Shown one piece after another: positions 16,630 to 25,234 of a DNA stretch of 34,840 nt. The notes beneath the pieces were generated by a model. It was not told where the DNA came from. It worked only from the letters and a program-made list of their open reading frames with translations, and searched no databases. A program made the translations under genes and the position numbers. This DNA comes from an uncultured Clostridia bacterium (GTDB lineage: Bacteria > Bacillota > Clostridia > Christensenellales > Pumilibacteraceae), in contig CAMWXP010000015.1 of assembly GCA_947178255.1 (NCBI GenBank), positions 1 through 34,840 of the forward strand. Reading direction: 5' to 3'. How positions within the stretch are numbered: position 1 is the first letter of the stretch; every line of letters starts with the position of its first letter.

Positions 16630-19600
16630 TCAATATGCTCCAATCCCGTTGCTGCCCTTAGTCATGGTCGGCGCGTAAGAGCCGGTCGGCTTTACATCGG
16701 TCGCTTCGGCGCCGTAGCCTTGCGAACCGTGCCCGGCTCTGCCGTTGCCGCCGTTGCCGCCGATAAGCGTGACGTTGGGGGTACTGACGGTGATCCAAGC
16801 GGACGCGCTGACAGCCTTGAAACCTGCCCCGCCGTACAATCCGGAAGCAGCTGCTCTGCTGCCGTTGCCGCCGCGTATAGTCAAATCATCCGCTTCGGCG
16901 ATAGCCAATTTGGAGCAATCGATCGCGCACGAGCCGTCGTATTCGTCATCAGGAGAATACCTGGCCTGACCGTCATGACCGTAAATAACGCACGTACCCT
17001 TTGTATGCAAATAAAGAACAAAGCCATACATACTGATAGCGGGGGTGGAAGGCTTAGCCGACTGCATCGACACCCTGTTAAGGTACAGCGACAAATCGAT
17101 ACCGCATGTCTCAGATACGGCGATATTCATTCTGTACATAATATTGGTGTTTGAGGTTATGGTAACGTTACGCATGTAGGAAACGATATTTATGGTACAA
17201 CCGTAAGCCGAAGTAAAGTTGGTAGAAGGCAATACGACAGTCGAACCGTCGACGTGGATAAAGACGTTGACCATGTCCGCTGTCAAATTGGCGGTTTTTC
17301 CGTCCGACCAGACCGCAGTCAATGTTATATCTTCATGGATGCCGGACAACTCGGCAACGTATTTGCCTTTCAACTTCCACCCGAGCAATGAATATCCCGT
17401 TCTAGTCACGTATCTCAGCTCGATTTCGTCCTCGATAGTAATTTTGGAAGGATTACGATTGTAGGCCCCGTTCATATTTTCGTACGAAATATTATACTTT
17501 ATGGGCGTCCAAACGGCGGTAACCGTTACGTCATTCGTACTGCCGTGCGGTATCCTCGTTATATCCCAATCGCCGGTATATCCCACTCTGCCGAAAGGCT
17601 TTTCAAACACAATGGTCAAATCTTCTATGGTATATTTGGTAGGATTTGAGGTAGGGTTTACGCCGTCGAGAAGGTTTTCATATGTAATATAGTAGTCCAA
17701 CGGCGTCCAGTCGGCTGTTACGGTTACTTTGCCCGTGCTGCCGGACGGAATACTTGCGGGAATCCATTTACCGGCATATCCATCAACGCCGTAAGGGTCA
17801 GCAAAAATTATGGTGGGGCTTTCTATGGTATACTTGGTGGGATTGGGATTTATGCCGTTCTTTTTGTCAATAAATTCTATATCGTATTCTATGGCCGACC
17901 ATTCGGCATAGATATCTTTATCGCCTATGCTGCCATGAGGTATGCTGTCGGGAAGCCATTTACCTCTGTATCCCAATATTCCGTAAGGATTTGCAAATAC
18001 AATATCGGGGCTCTCTACGGTATACGTGGTAGGATTTTCGGCGGGATTTTGACCGCCTTTAAGATTGTGATACGTTATGGTATATTCTATGAGTATCCAC
18101 TCCGGAAGCAGCGTGCAGTTTTCGTCCCTATCCCAATCTCTTGCGCTACTCATATCGGCATTGTAGTAGAACGTTTTGGTTCCGTCGCTCTCCAAGTAGT
18201 ACCCGCCGAAGGCATATCCTCTTTTGGTGGGCATACTTGCCGCCGGCATGGGGTAATTGAATAGAGCTCTGACATAGTACGGCTGCTCATCATCTCTTGC
18301 CAATTGAACTTGGTATTCTTTTTCGCGCGGATAGGCATACAAAAGGGTGGGGTCGCCTTCGCGCCATACCCTTACGCCCTCGCCTCTCTCGTTATAGTAC
18401 TGCAAGCCTTTCCCGTCATATTCGGTGAACGCGCCGTTAAACAAACGTCCGTAATAGACGGGGATATCGATATCTGGCATGAGCTCGTCGGGGATAACGC
18501 TTACCGTAATAAATCCGCCCTTGCCGTCGGCAAGGTCTATGGTAACAATTATCTCCTTGTAAGTGACTACAATACATTCACTGTTATCACCCAGCCACCC
18601 GTCGCTCCAATCGCTAGGCAACTTTGTTTCGAACAACTGTACGTTGATATGTTGCGTTAAAACTTGGTGCGTCTGACCGTCTACGCTCGTTCCCCACCAA
18701 TCAAATACATCGTTACCCATGCTCGTCACAGTAGACGGAATATATATATTCTCCAAACATCCGCAAGCGTAAAACGCTTGGTCGCCGATTTTCGTTACGT
18801 TGGGAAGCCTGTTTGTTCCGTCATACTCTTGTCCCGCAATTTTTATAGTCGTCAAACTTGTGCAGTCGTAAAACATTCTGTCGTAAACGGCGTCGAGCGT
18901 GGACGGCAACGTAACGCTATGCATAAGCGATTCCTCAAAGACTCCCACCGAATGTCCGTCGGCGTCACCCACCGATTCGTAGCCGTCTTCGCTTAGCGTA
19001 CATTCAACATCCAAGTCCACGGGATGATTGAACGTGACATCTGCATCTATAACGATGTCGTCTATCTGCGCCGCGTAAAATGCGTTGCTGCGAATGTTGA
19101 TTTTGTGATTGAACACGGGAAAATTTTCGTCGTCATCCGGTCTGTCCTTGATGGTAAGAGACTTGAGCTCTGTCCAACAAAACGCATACGGACAAATATT
19201 ATAAACGGGCAAGTACTCGGAGTCTTCGTTCGGTCTATACGCATTGTATATTACCAAGTTCTCGTCCTGCATGGCAAGCCTCAGTGCGTCGTACACCTCG
19301 TACCCTATTACCGCAGTACCGGCTGCATTATATATTGGCCTGTATCCGATGGAATCCTGGGGTTTTGCGGAGTACACGACATCGCCGGTATGGTAGCTGT
19401 TCCAAGTAGACGACCAGCCGTCGCCAAGGTCCTCGGCGGCGGACTGTACTAATACGGTGTTGGCGTTGTTTCTGAGTATATTTGCGCCCACCTTTTTTAC
19501 CGTTTTAGGTATGAACAGTTTATCCAAGGAGCTGCACATGGAAAACGCGGTGGCGCCTATTTCCACCACGCCCGACATGTGCACTGCCTTAAGCTGCGAA

Positions 19601-19965
19601 CAGTTGATAAATGCACTTGTCCCTATTTTGGTAACGCTTTTGGGCAAAACGACTTTGGTAAGCTTTTTGCACGACATAAAGGCATTGTTTGCCAATTCCG
19701 TAACCGGCAAGCCGTTGTACGTATCGGGCACTATGGCAATTGTTGCGGTGTTGCGCAACGTGGTCTTGATGGCGGCCTTGTACGAACTGTTGCCCTCGGC
19801 GTCGGTGACAAGCGTAAAGGTGTAGTCGCCCTCGGAATCGTACGTTTCCGCGTGTGCGGTCGTCCCGCTGCCGCCAAAAGCGAATGCGGCAATGACCGCA
19901 AGCAGCACAGCTACCGCCATCAGCGCAAACAAAAAACCGCTCTTTCTTTTAGTTATTGTATTCAT
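16630..19965 (-). CDS. Exported BspA-like LRR / InlB-repeat protein
   Basis: 1111 residues with a signal peptide: basic MNTITKRKSGF, a hydrophobic core, and a likely cut after AHA (about residue 38). BspA-type leucine-rich repeats (LRR_5) are seen at about 75-165 (e.g. TKIGTSAFINCSQLKAVHM) and about 340-420 (TKIGDQAFYACGCLENIYI). Four Listeria-Bacteroides (InlB B-type, Flg_new) repeats follow at about 625-885, each ending in a G-W-x..AEW/AVW motif and carrying NPTKYTIE-like words. The last 220 residues are rich in Gly and Thr (GGNGGNGRAGHGSQGYG) and may form a beta-helix. No LPxTG, transmembrane anchor or surface-layer domain is present, so it is secreted or held non-covalently. TTAAGGAGG 6 bases before the ATG is an excellent ribosome site. 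A function in adhesion or host/polymer binding is inferred from the families. Confidence 0.9.
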   Translation of the reverse strand: MNTITKRKSGFLFALMAVAVLLAVIAAFAFGGSGTTAHAETYDSEGDYTFTLVTDAEGNSSYKAAIKTTLRNTATIAIVPDTYNGLPVTELANNAFMSCKKLTKVVLPKSVTKIGTSAFINCSQLKAVHMSGVVEIGATAFSMCSSLDKLFIPKTVKKVGANILRNNANTVLVQSAAEDLGDGWSSTWNSYHTGDVVYSAKPQDSIGYRPIYNAAGTAVIGYEVYDALRLAMQDENLVIYNAYRPNEDSEYLPVYNICPYAFCWTELKSLTIKDRPDDDENFPVFNHKINIRSNAFYAAQIDDIVIDADVTFNHPVDLDVECTLSEDGYESVGDADGHSVGVFEESLMHSVTLPSTLDAVYDRMFYDCTSLTTIKIAGQEYDGTNRLPNVTKIGDQAFYACGCLENIYIPSTVTSMGNDVFDWWGTSVDGQTHQVLTQHINVQLFETKLPSDWSDGWLGDNSECIVVTYKEIIVTIDLADGKGGFITVSVIPDELMPDIDIPVYYGRLFNGAFTEYDGKGLQYYNERGEGVRVWREGDPTLLYAYPREKEYQVQLARDDEQPYYVRALFNYPMPAASMPTKRGYAFGGYYLESDGTKTFYYNADMSSARDWDRDENCTLLPEWILIEYTITYHNLKGGQNPAENPTTYTVESPDIVFANPYGILGYRGKWLPDSIPHGSIGDKDIYAEWSAIEYDIEFIDKKNGINPNPTKYTIESPTIIFADPYGVDGYAGKWIPASIPSGSTGKVTVTADWTPLDYYITYENLLDGVNPTSNPTKYTIEDLTIVFEKPFGRVGYTGDWDITRIPHGSTNDVTVTAVWTPIKYNISYENMNGAYNRNPSKITIEDEIELRYVTRTGYSLLGWKLKGKYVAELSGIHEDITLTAVWSDGKTANLTADMVNVFIHVDGSTVVLPSTNFTSAYGCTINIVSYMRNVTITSNTNIMYRMNIAVSETCGIDLSLYLNRVSMQSAKPSTPAISMYGFVLYLHTKGTCVIYGHDGQARYSPDDEYDGSCAIDCSKLAIAEADDLTIRGGNGSRAAASGLYGGAGFKAVSASAWITVSTPNVTLIGGNGGNGRAGHGSQGYGAEATDVKPTGSYAPTMTKGSNGIGAY

Positions 19966-20066
19966 TGGTATCCTCCTTAATAGACTCCACCAATATATAC
20001 AATAATCAGAGCGGCATTTTTTCCAACTATTTTAAATTTTTTTAAATTTTATTCTATTCGAGGAGT

Positions 20067-20094
20067 ATTTTTGCTTGCTTGCAAGAGCAAAAAT
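20067..20094. terminator. Hairpin between the two surface-protein genes
   Basis: Perfect 9-base arms ATTTTTGCT (20067-20075) and AGCAAAAAT (20086-20094) around a 10-base loop. It lies downstream of the 20122-22041 gene on the minus strand, but no clean T run follows, so termination is uncertain. A palindrome GGTATAATACC (20112-20122) touches that gene's stop codon. Confidence 0.4.
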
Positions 20095-20121
20095 GCGACG
20101 AAGACAAATTTGGTATAATAC

Positions 20122-22041
20122 CTAATTTATCTTTTCAAAAATAGCGGTCAACGTATACGAATTATTTTCGTCAAATACCGCCAGACCGGATGAGTAAAAT
20201 ATTTTTCTCCAATATTCATTAGTAGTGCCGTCCGACCAGCCGACAAACCTGTATCCTTCGTCGGCAACCGCGTAAACGACTTTGGTGTACTCGCCCCGCA
20301 TTACCTCGATAGTTACGGCGCTTTGTGCCTCCTCGGAACGCGACGACGTACTCACCCTGCCGCCCTCGCCCGCCACAACGTTGATGGTATAAACTATGGG
20401 CTCGAATATTGCGGTAACCGTAAAGTCACCCGTAATATTCCTGTCCTTGCGTTCGGGCGTCGTCACACCGTCCGACCACTGCACAAATCTATAGCCTTTA
20501 GACGGCACGGCTTTTACGCCCAAAGCGTCTTCTCCGTAAACAACTTCTTGTATCGCGTGATTGCCGCCCATAGTGCGCCGTTCGTTATCACCTTCTACAA
20601 TATATCCCTGTGTTCCATTTATGTCTGAGGAAACATCATAAAAAACATTTGCAATTTCGCCCTTCCAAAACCCGTACGGTATACCTACCGGACCGTCCTC
20701 GTTCTCCAACATTCTTAAATAATACAGCCTATTTGTATCCAACCAATGAGTTCCATTGTTAATTGTATAAGAGTGATAAGTTTCTTCGGCAAGCCTTATT
20801 TCTATCGTATGCGCTATTTCGTGAATAAAAGGCTCCATTTTGTTTAGCCAAGCGCTTTGATTCCTTCCGTTTAGCGTACCCTCCAACGTGTTGTGGTCGA
20901 TAGTGACGCCGCGCACAAACTCATCTAAAAATACCGAACACTCTCCTGCCCATGCTACGCCGGCGGCATGTTGAAAACGATCCACTTCTTCCCAAGTGGG
21001 CTTATCGCCGTAAAACCCGAACACGGACACCACCGTATCGTATTCATCCCGCATATCTTGCACTTCCGGTATATCGCTCGGAAACAAATGCGTAGCTATC
21101 GGGACAGTAGTGTTGCTCTGTTGATCAAAATGCTCGGTTGTTATTGTTTGCGTGGTATAGTATTCGTCTATCTGAAAATCCACCAATCCGTCGCACATAT
21201 CGTCCATCGTCTTTTTTAGCAGCTTAGTGCTTTCACCGCAAAATCGTTTTTGCAAATCGGTCATTCTAAAATCTACGTTGTGGTATATGCCGTTTCTGTC
21301 GTACAACGTCGCCTGTATCCTTGTCACGTACACTATAAGTATTTTAAACGGAAAAGTTTCCTCCGCTTGCCACTTTGCCCTTATATCTTTATTTCGATCC
21401 TCTTCTCTCCTTTTATCGCTTTGTGCGCGCTTTTCTTCGTTTACCAAAAAGTCGTCGTCTATAAGCAATTTCCCGTTGCTGTCAGCTATCTGTTGACCTT
21501 CGAAATACCAGCCCTCAAAGGTAAACCCATCTCTTTGAAGTACCGGCAGCGTTACTCCGTCCAGCTCGCCGTACGTCAAGGTAAGCGTTTCTTTGTTTTC
21601 CTCTATCTCGCTTGCCACCGCCTTTCTGTCATTAAGCGTATATGTTCTTGTTATAAGCTTAAACTCCGCCGTTACGTTTATGCCGTCGTCAATTATCAAA
21701 TCACCGCGCGTGGCTGTTGTAACGCCGTCGCTCCACCCCGCAAACATGTATCCCTCGTTGGGCACGGCCGTAATCTCAAAGTAGTCGCTGTATTCTGCCG
21801 TAAATGTCAGTATTTTCTCGTATTCTCTTCTGGGACGCATACGTCCATAGTCAATAATATCGTCGCTTTCAAAAACATAGCCGTTGTCCCCGGCAACATA
21901 CGTTACCGTATACGGTTTCTCATCCGTCGTAGTGTACGGTGGTTCTGTCGTATTCGTCGTGCCATTCGAGCAAGAAATTAATAATGCACTGATGATTGAT
22001 ATAGTTATAATCGCCACTATATATGCGAATTTTTTTGCCAT
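20122..22041 (-). CDS. Lipoprotein with HEIAH metallopeptidase motif and InlB-type repeats
   Basis: 639 residues. A lipoprotein signal ends in LISC (Cys24). A Flg_new_2-type repeat follows at about 43-128 (EGYMFAGWSDGVTT) and an InlB B-type repeat at about 133-226 (RDGFTFEGWYFEG). A central domain at about 230-480 contains HEIAHTIE (zinc-binding His407, Glu408, His411), preceded by WLNKMEPF. Two more repeats end the protein (KGYRFVQWSDGVTT near 515, EGYRFVGWSDGTTN near 596). The HExxH plus a following helix with Glu and His residues (414-423) suggests a zinc protease tethered outside the membrane; the third ligand is not assignable by eye. Only a distant AAGGA (about 14 bases) precedes the ATG. 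It lies 156 bases upstream of the BspA/InlB protein in the same direction, and the two may work together at the surface (inference). Confidence 0.85.
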   Translation of the reverse strand: MAKKFAYIVAIITISIISALLISCSNGTTNTTEPPYTTTDEKPYTVTYVAGDNGYVFESDDIIDYGRMRPRREYEKILTFTAEYSDYFEITAVPNEGYMFAGWSDGVTTATRGDLIIDDGINVTAEFKLITRTYTLNDRKAVASEIEENKETLTLTYGELDGVTLPVLQRDGFTFEGWYFEGQQIADSNGKLLIDDDFLVNEEKRAQSDKRREEDRNKDIRAKWQAEETFPFKILIVYVTRIQATLYDRNGIYHNVDFRMTDLQKRFCGESTKLLKKTMDDMCDGLVDFQIDEYYTTQTITTEHFDQQSNTTVPIATHLFPSDIPEVQDMRDEYDTVVSVFGFYGDKPTWEEVDRFQHAAGVAWAGECSVFLDEFVRGVTIDHNTLEGTLNGRNQSAWLNKMEPFIHEIAHTIEIRLAEETYHSYTINNGTHWLDTNRLYYLRMLENEDGPVGIPYGFWKGEIANVFYDVSSDINGTQGYIVEGDNERRTMGGNHAIQEVVYGEDALGVKAVPSKGYRFVQWSDGVTTPERKDRNITGDFTVTAIFEPIVYTINVVAGEGGRVSTSSRSEEAQSAVTIEVMRGEYTKVVYAVADEGYRFVGWSDGTTNEYWRKIFYSSGLAVFDENNSYTLTAIFEKIN

Positions 22042-22198
22042 GATTATGATTCGGTTCCTTTTTGCGAAAGGATTGTCGGTATCGACAAATCTTTACTTAG
22101 TTGTTTTCTTCTTTGGTATAGCCATGCTATATACACATAGATATGTTGGATTTAGCCGTTTGCGACCTAGATTTTTACAAAATTGAATTTTTTGCAAT

Positions 22199-22352
22199 AA
22201 AAAAGCCCATTAACGCCTATATCGTTAACGTTACGCGCCCGCCATTGGAGCCAACCACGGCGTGCCTTAGCTGTTAATTAACTTATACGACACCGATGAA
22301 CAGGCACACTTGTGTGCTATTGTCGCAAAATTAACATACAGCCGAAGTATTA
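22199..22352 (-). ncRNA. Structured RNA region with terminator-like 3' end
   Basis: Directly downstream of the 41-codon ORF the minus strand can fold: GCACAC-AA-GTGTGC (22317-22304), a longer-range pairing of GTGTGCC with GGCACGC, and finally CGTTAACG-ATATAGG-CGTTAATG (22230-22208) followed by GGGC and six T (22204-22199). The last hairpin plus T run resembles a terminator, although four bases separate them. It may be the 3' untranslated part of the small-ORF transcript, an attenuator for the lipoprotein gene at 22041, or a small RNA. It matches no riboswitch class I recognise. Positions 22042-22198 show no clear promoter. Confidence 0.4.
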
Positions 22353-22478
22353 TTAATAACGCATGTTTAAATCTATATATCTAATAAGGTCTTTGTCTTG
22401 TGCACACACAAAAAGGCGTGCAATGACGTTTGCCGTTGTAATGCTGTTGTTCGTCGTGTCCGAGTGTTTCTTTTCCAT
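22353..22478 (-). CDS. Small ORF, 41 residues, with promoter and ribosome site
   Basis: A 41-codon frame begins MEKKHSDTTNNS, continues with TTANVIARLFVCAQ and ends DLIRYIDLNMRY. AGGTGA (22491-22486) lies 7 bases before the ATG, the correct strand and spacing for a ribosome site, and a good promoter lies upstream (22540-22568), giving a leader of about 55 bases. The leader contains AGGTGAAAG twice with a 16-base period (22507-22499 and 22491-22483). The peptide is charged at both ends with a short hydrophobic middle too short to span a membrane. I recognise no family. It could equally be a leader peptide controlling what lies downstream. Confidence 0.55.
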   Translation of the reverse strand: MEKKHSDTTNNSITTANVIARLFVCAQDKDLIRYIDLNMRY

Positions 22479-22539
22479 AAAGCTTTCACCTAATAAAACT
22501 TTCACCTATTTATATAAGGAAAGTGTAACATGTTTTTCC

Positions 22540-22568
22540 AGTATATCAAAAAAAGTTAAAAAAATCAA
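22540..22568 (-). promoter_or_regulatory. Promoter of the 41-codon ORF
   Basis: On the minus strand TTGATT (22568-22563), a 17-base A/T-rich spacer ending in TGA, and TATACT (22545-22540). Expected start near 22533. It lies in the gene-free stretch 22479-22637, where nothing else is evident. Confidence 0.7.
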
Positions 22569-22637
22569 TACTTTTTTTCGAATTTTGCTTATAAGTTAAC
22601 TCTTTACCGTAAAGTTTTCGACAAAAAACGCGTACTT

Positions 22638-23576
22638 CTAATTCATATCTGCGTTTTGTTTGTCCGTTTCTGCGGTATCGGTCGCCTGCTTGGCGTTTTC
22701 GGGCGGCAACGCCTTTAATTGTTTTCTGCCACTTATAAGCATATACAAGCCCAATGCGAATATGCCAAGCGACACAACCCCGCCGAGCACGGGATTCATA
22801 ATAGCTATGTTGCTACCGTCACTCGGAAAAGTTTTTATCATCATCGCCTGCAATGCGAATATGGAAATAAGCGCGTCGGCAAAGCTTACGTTTTTAATGG
22901 CTTTGAGCGGCATATCGTCGGACTTGCGCACCTTTCTCAAATTGTGTATCGCTATGCCCAGCTTGACAAAGGTGTACGTTGCGATTGCGGTAACGTATAT
23001 TATACCGCTTATAAAAAAGTTGTACGTGTTTCGGTCGTCCAACACCAGTCTGATTACCGGAACTAACGCAAGCGCCAAAAGCATAAGCGCCAATCCGCAA
23101 TACGCGTAAGCGCGCACGTTTTGTACGGCTCTGTCGCCGTCCCGTCGCTTAATCAAAAACACCGTTGCACGCGGTACAATCAAAAACACATGGTATCCCA
23201 CAAGCACGGCCAACCATGGAGATTGTTCGAGGTTGGCAATGATTATGCCGAAAACAACGTAGCAAATATTGAATATAACCGAACCCGCCGCATACACGAA
23301 TGCGCGAACGTTGTAGCTTGCGAAAAACCTTTGTACGTGCACGCTGGTTTTGGCGCGGTGCGGCAAGCCTATTACGGTGAGAACGGCATACACGGATAAT
23401 ATAAAAAACACAAGCGCACATAGGTGTACGGGCAGCGCCCACAGCTTTAAGCCAAGCCCCAAAAAGTACAGCGCGATACTGCCGCTCAGCGTTCCCGCGC
23501 CTAAAACCCACACGACAATGCACACCCATACGGGCGGTTTAAGCAGAAATTCCAAAATTTTGTCGCGCTTTTTCAT
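22638..23576 (-). CDS. Polytopic membrane protein of unknown function
   Basis: 312 residues with about eight membrane segments, e.g. VCIVVWVLGAGTLSGSIALY (18-37), VHLCALVFFILSVYAVLTVI, AAGSVIFNICYVVFGIIIA, YCGLALMLLALALVPVIRL and IISGIIYV-type stretches, and a hydrophilic C-terminal tail rich in Ala, Thr, Lys and Asp (ENAKQATDTAETDKQNADMN). No catalytic or transporter motif is recognised. The ATG at 23576 lacks a ribosome site and lies two bases from the predicted transcription start, so the mRNA may be leaderless. It is divergent from the DUF1538 gene. Confidence 0.8.
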   Translation of the reverse strand: MKKRDKILEFLLKPPVWVCIVVWVLGAGTLSGSIALYFLGLGLKLWALPVHLCALVFFILSVYAVLTVIGLPHRAKTSVHVQRFFASYNVRAFVYAAGSVIFNICYVVFGIIIANLEQSPWLAVLVGYHVFLIVPRATVFLIKRRDGDRAVQNVRAYAYCGLALMLLALALVPVIRLVLDDRNTYNFFISGIIYVTAIATYTFVKLGIAIHNLRKVRKSDDMPLKAIKNVSFADALISIFALQAMMIKTFPSDGSNIAIMNPVLGGVVSLGIFALGLYMLISGRKQLKALPPENAKQATDTAETDKQNADMN

Positions 23577-23584
23577 TGCTGCTT

Positions 23585-23613
23585 ATTTTATCATAAAACT
23601 GCAATAATGGCAA
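23585..23613 (-). promoter_or_regulatory. Promoter of the polytopic membrane protein
   Basis: On the minus strand TTGCCA (23613-23608), 17-base spacer, TAAAAT (23590-23585). Expected start near 23578, i.e. two bases before the ATG at 23576. Confidence 0.6.
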
Positions 23614-23650
23614 GTATATAATATAAATACAAATATGTTCGTTTTTTTCC

Positions 23651-23679
23651 TTGCTAATTCGTTTTTTAAATGTTATACT
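23651..23679 (+). promoter_or_regulatory. Extended -10 promoter of the DUF1538-PII operon
   Basis: TTGCTA (23651-23656), 17-base spacer ending in TGT, TATACT (23674-23679). Expected start near 23686, about 7 bases before the ATG at 23693. Confidence 0.65.
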
Positions 23680-23692
23680 TAATATACAAATT

Positions 23693-25234
23693 ATGAAAGC
23701 TGTATTATTAAAACTGCGTGAATCGCTAATATCGGTACTACCCATTGCGGTGCTTGTACTTATTCTTTCCGCGACGCCGCTTGTCAATTTTACCGGCACG
23801 GAAATTGCCGCGTTCAGCGTGGCGGCGGTGTTCCTTATACTCGGCATAGGGTTGTTCAACCTCGGCGCCGACCTCGCTATGACGCCTATGGGCGAACAGG
23901 TGGGCGGCGGTCTTACCAAGTCCAAAAAAATCACCGTACTTCTAGTCGTGTGCTTTTTGATGGGCGTGTTTATCACCATAGCCGAGCCCGACCTTTCCGT
24001 GCTTGCCGACCAAGTCAAAACGGTTATGAACAGCACGCTACTCATAGTCACCGTCGGCATTGGCGTGGGCTTGTTCCTGCTGCTTGCCGTGCTTAAAATA
24101 TTGATGCGCAAAGATTTGTCAGCAATGCTTATGTTCTTTTACATGGCGCTGTTTGCGCTGTGCGCAATGCTTATAGAAAGCGGAAAGAACGACTTGCTTG
24201 CAATGTGCTTCGATTCGGGCGGCGTTACCACCGGACCGATTACAGTCCCCTTTATAATGGCGTTGGGCGTAGGTATTGCAACGACTATCGGCGGCAAAAA
24301 CAGTAACGAAAACAGCTTCGGCTTGGTCGCGCTCTGCTCTATCGGGCCCATACTTGCGGTGACTATACTGTCCATTGCCTCCAAGGGCGAAATGCAATAC
24401 GACACCCCTACCTATACGGTAGCGTCGATGCTGGAACACGGCGAATGGGGCTGGACCATACTCGAAACGTGCAAGGAAGTTATTATCGCACTTTCGCTTA
24501 TTGTCGCGTTCTTTATAGTGTTGCAGCTCACGGTATTAAAACTGCCGCGCGACAAAATAATCCGCATAGTAATAGGTATTGCCTACACCTTTTTGGGACT
24601 TGTGGTTTTCCTTTCGGCGGTCAAAATCGGGTTTATGCCGATAGGTCTTAAACTGGGCAAGCTGCTCGCCGAAAACCGCGTAGTGCTCGTTATATTCGGC
24701 TTGGTGTTCGGTATGGTCGTCGTTCTTGCCGAGCCCGCTATTCACGTACTAAACAAGCAGGTCGAGGAAGTCACCGGCGGCGGCGTTACCAAAACTCAAA
24801 TGATGGTCGCGCTGTGCCTTGGCGTAGGTCTTGCTATCGCGCTGTCTATGATACGTATGATTTACAAATTTTCGGTGCTGTACTACCTTATCCCCGGCTA
24901 CCTGCTGTCGCTCGGACTGTCGTTCTTTGTGCCTAAGCTGTACACCGCAATCGCGTTCGACTCGGGCGGCGTTGCAAGCGGTCCGCTTACTTCGGGATTT
25001 ATTCTCCCGCTCGCGATCGGCGCGTGCAGTATTCTCGCACCGACGCGCGTATTGGAGCTCGCGTTCGGCGTGGTCGCGCTGGTCGCAATGATACCGCTTA
25101 TCACAATTCAAACGCTCGGCTTTAAAGCGGTTATGTCCGCTAAGGCGCGCAACCGCATTATTATGAAGCGTATACTCTCTGCCGACGACGAGCAGATAAT
25201 CAACTTCGCATGGGAGAAGAGCAATGCCAAATAA
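23693..25234 (+). CDS. DUF1538 membrane transporter, tandem two-domain form
   Basis: 513 residues made of two homologous DUF1538 halves, each with several membrane helices and the diagnostic FDSGGVTTGPITVPFI (about residue 173) or FDSGGVASGPLTSGFI (about 422) motif. A GxGLF/E-P motif also recurs in each half (ITIAEPDLSVLADQV and VVLAEPAIHVLNKQV). Paired DUF1538 proteins (UmpAB) have been described as cation/proton antiporters, as far as I recall, so an ion-transport role is likely. The start at 23693 (MKAVLLKLRES) is the first ATG after the promoter; no ribosome site is visible, and an upstream TTG at 23651 lies in the -35 box. Two PII-like proteins follow, which points to nucleotide- or ligand-gated control of the transporter. 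Confidence 0.92.
   Translation: MKAVLLKLRESLISVLPIAVLVLILSATPLVNFTGTEIAAFSVAAVFLILGIGLFNLGADLAMTPMGEQVGGGLTKSKKITVLLVVCFLMGVFITIAEPDLSVLADQVKTVMNSTLLIVTVGIGVGLFLLLAVLKILMRKDLSAMLMFFYMALFALCAMLIESGKNDLLAMCFDSGGVTTGPITVPFIMALGVGIATTIGGKNSNENSFGLVALCSIGPILAVTILSIASKGEMQYDTPTYTVASMLEHGEWGWTILETCKEVIIALSLIVAFFIVLQLTVLKLPRDKIIRIVIGIAYTFLGLVVFLSAVKIGFMPIGLKLGKLLAENRVVLVIFGLVFGMVVVLAEPAIHVLNKQVEEVTGGGVTKTQMMVALCLGVGLAIALSMIRMIYKFSVLYYLIPGYLLSLGLSFFVPKLYTAIAFDSGGVASGPLTSGFILPLAIGACSILAPTRVLELAFGVVALVAMIPLITIQTLGFKAVMSAKARNRIIMKRILSADDEQIINFAWEKSNAK

Noticed and set aside
16700..16780. Direct DNA repeats near the 3' end of the surface gene
   Set aside because: They are codon-level repeats of Gly-rich protein sequence rather than an independent element.
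22042..22352. Known riboswitch (c-di-GMP, preQ1, SAM types)
   Set aside because: Compared by eye with the consensus cores; none of the conserved words is present in the right order.
22363..22599. 78-codon plus-strand frame opposite the 41-codon ORF
   Set aside because: No ribosome site before its ATG, and the promoter and ribosome site in the stretch all point to the minus strand.
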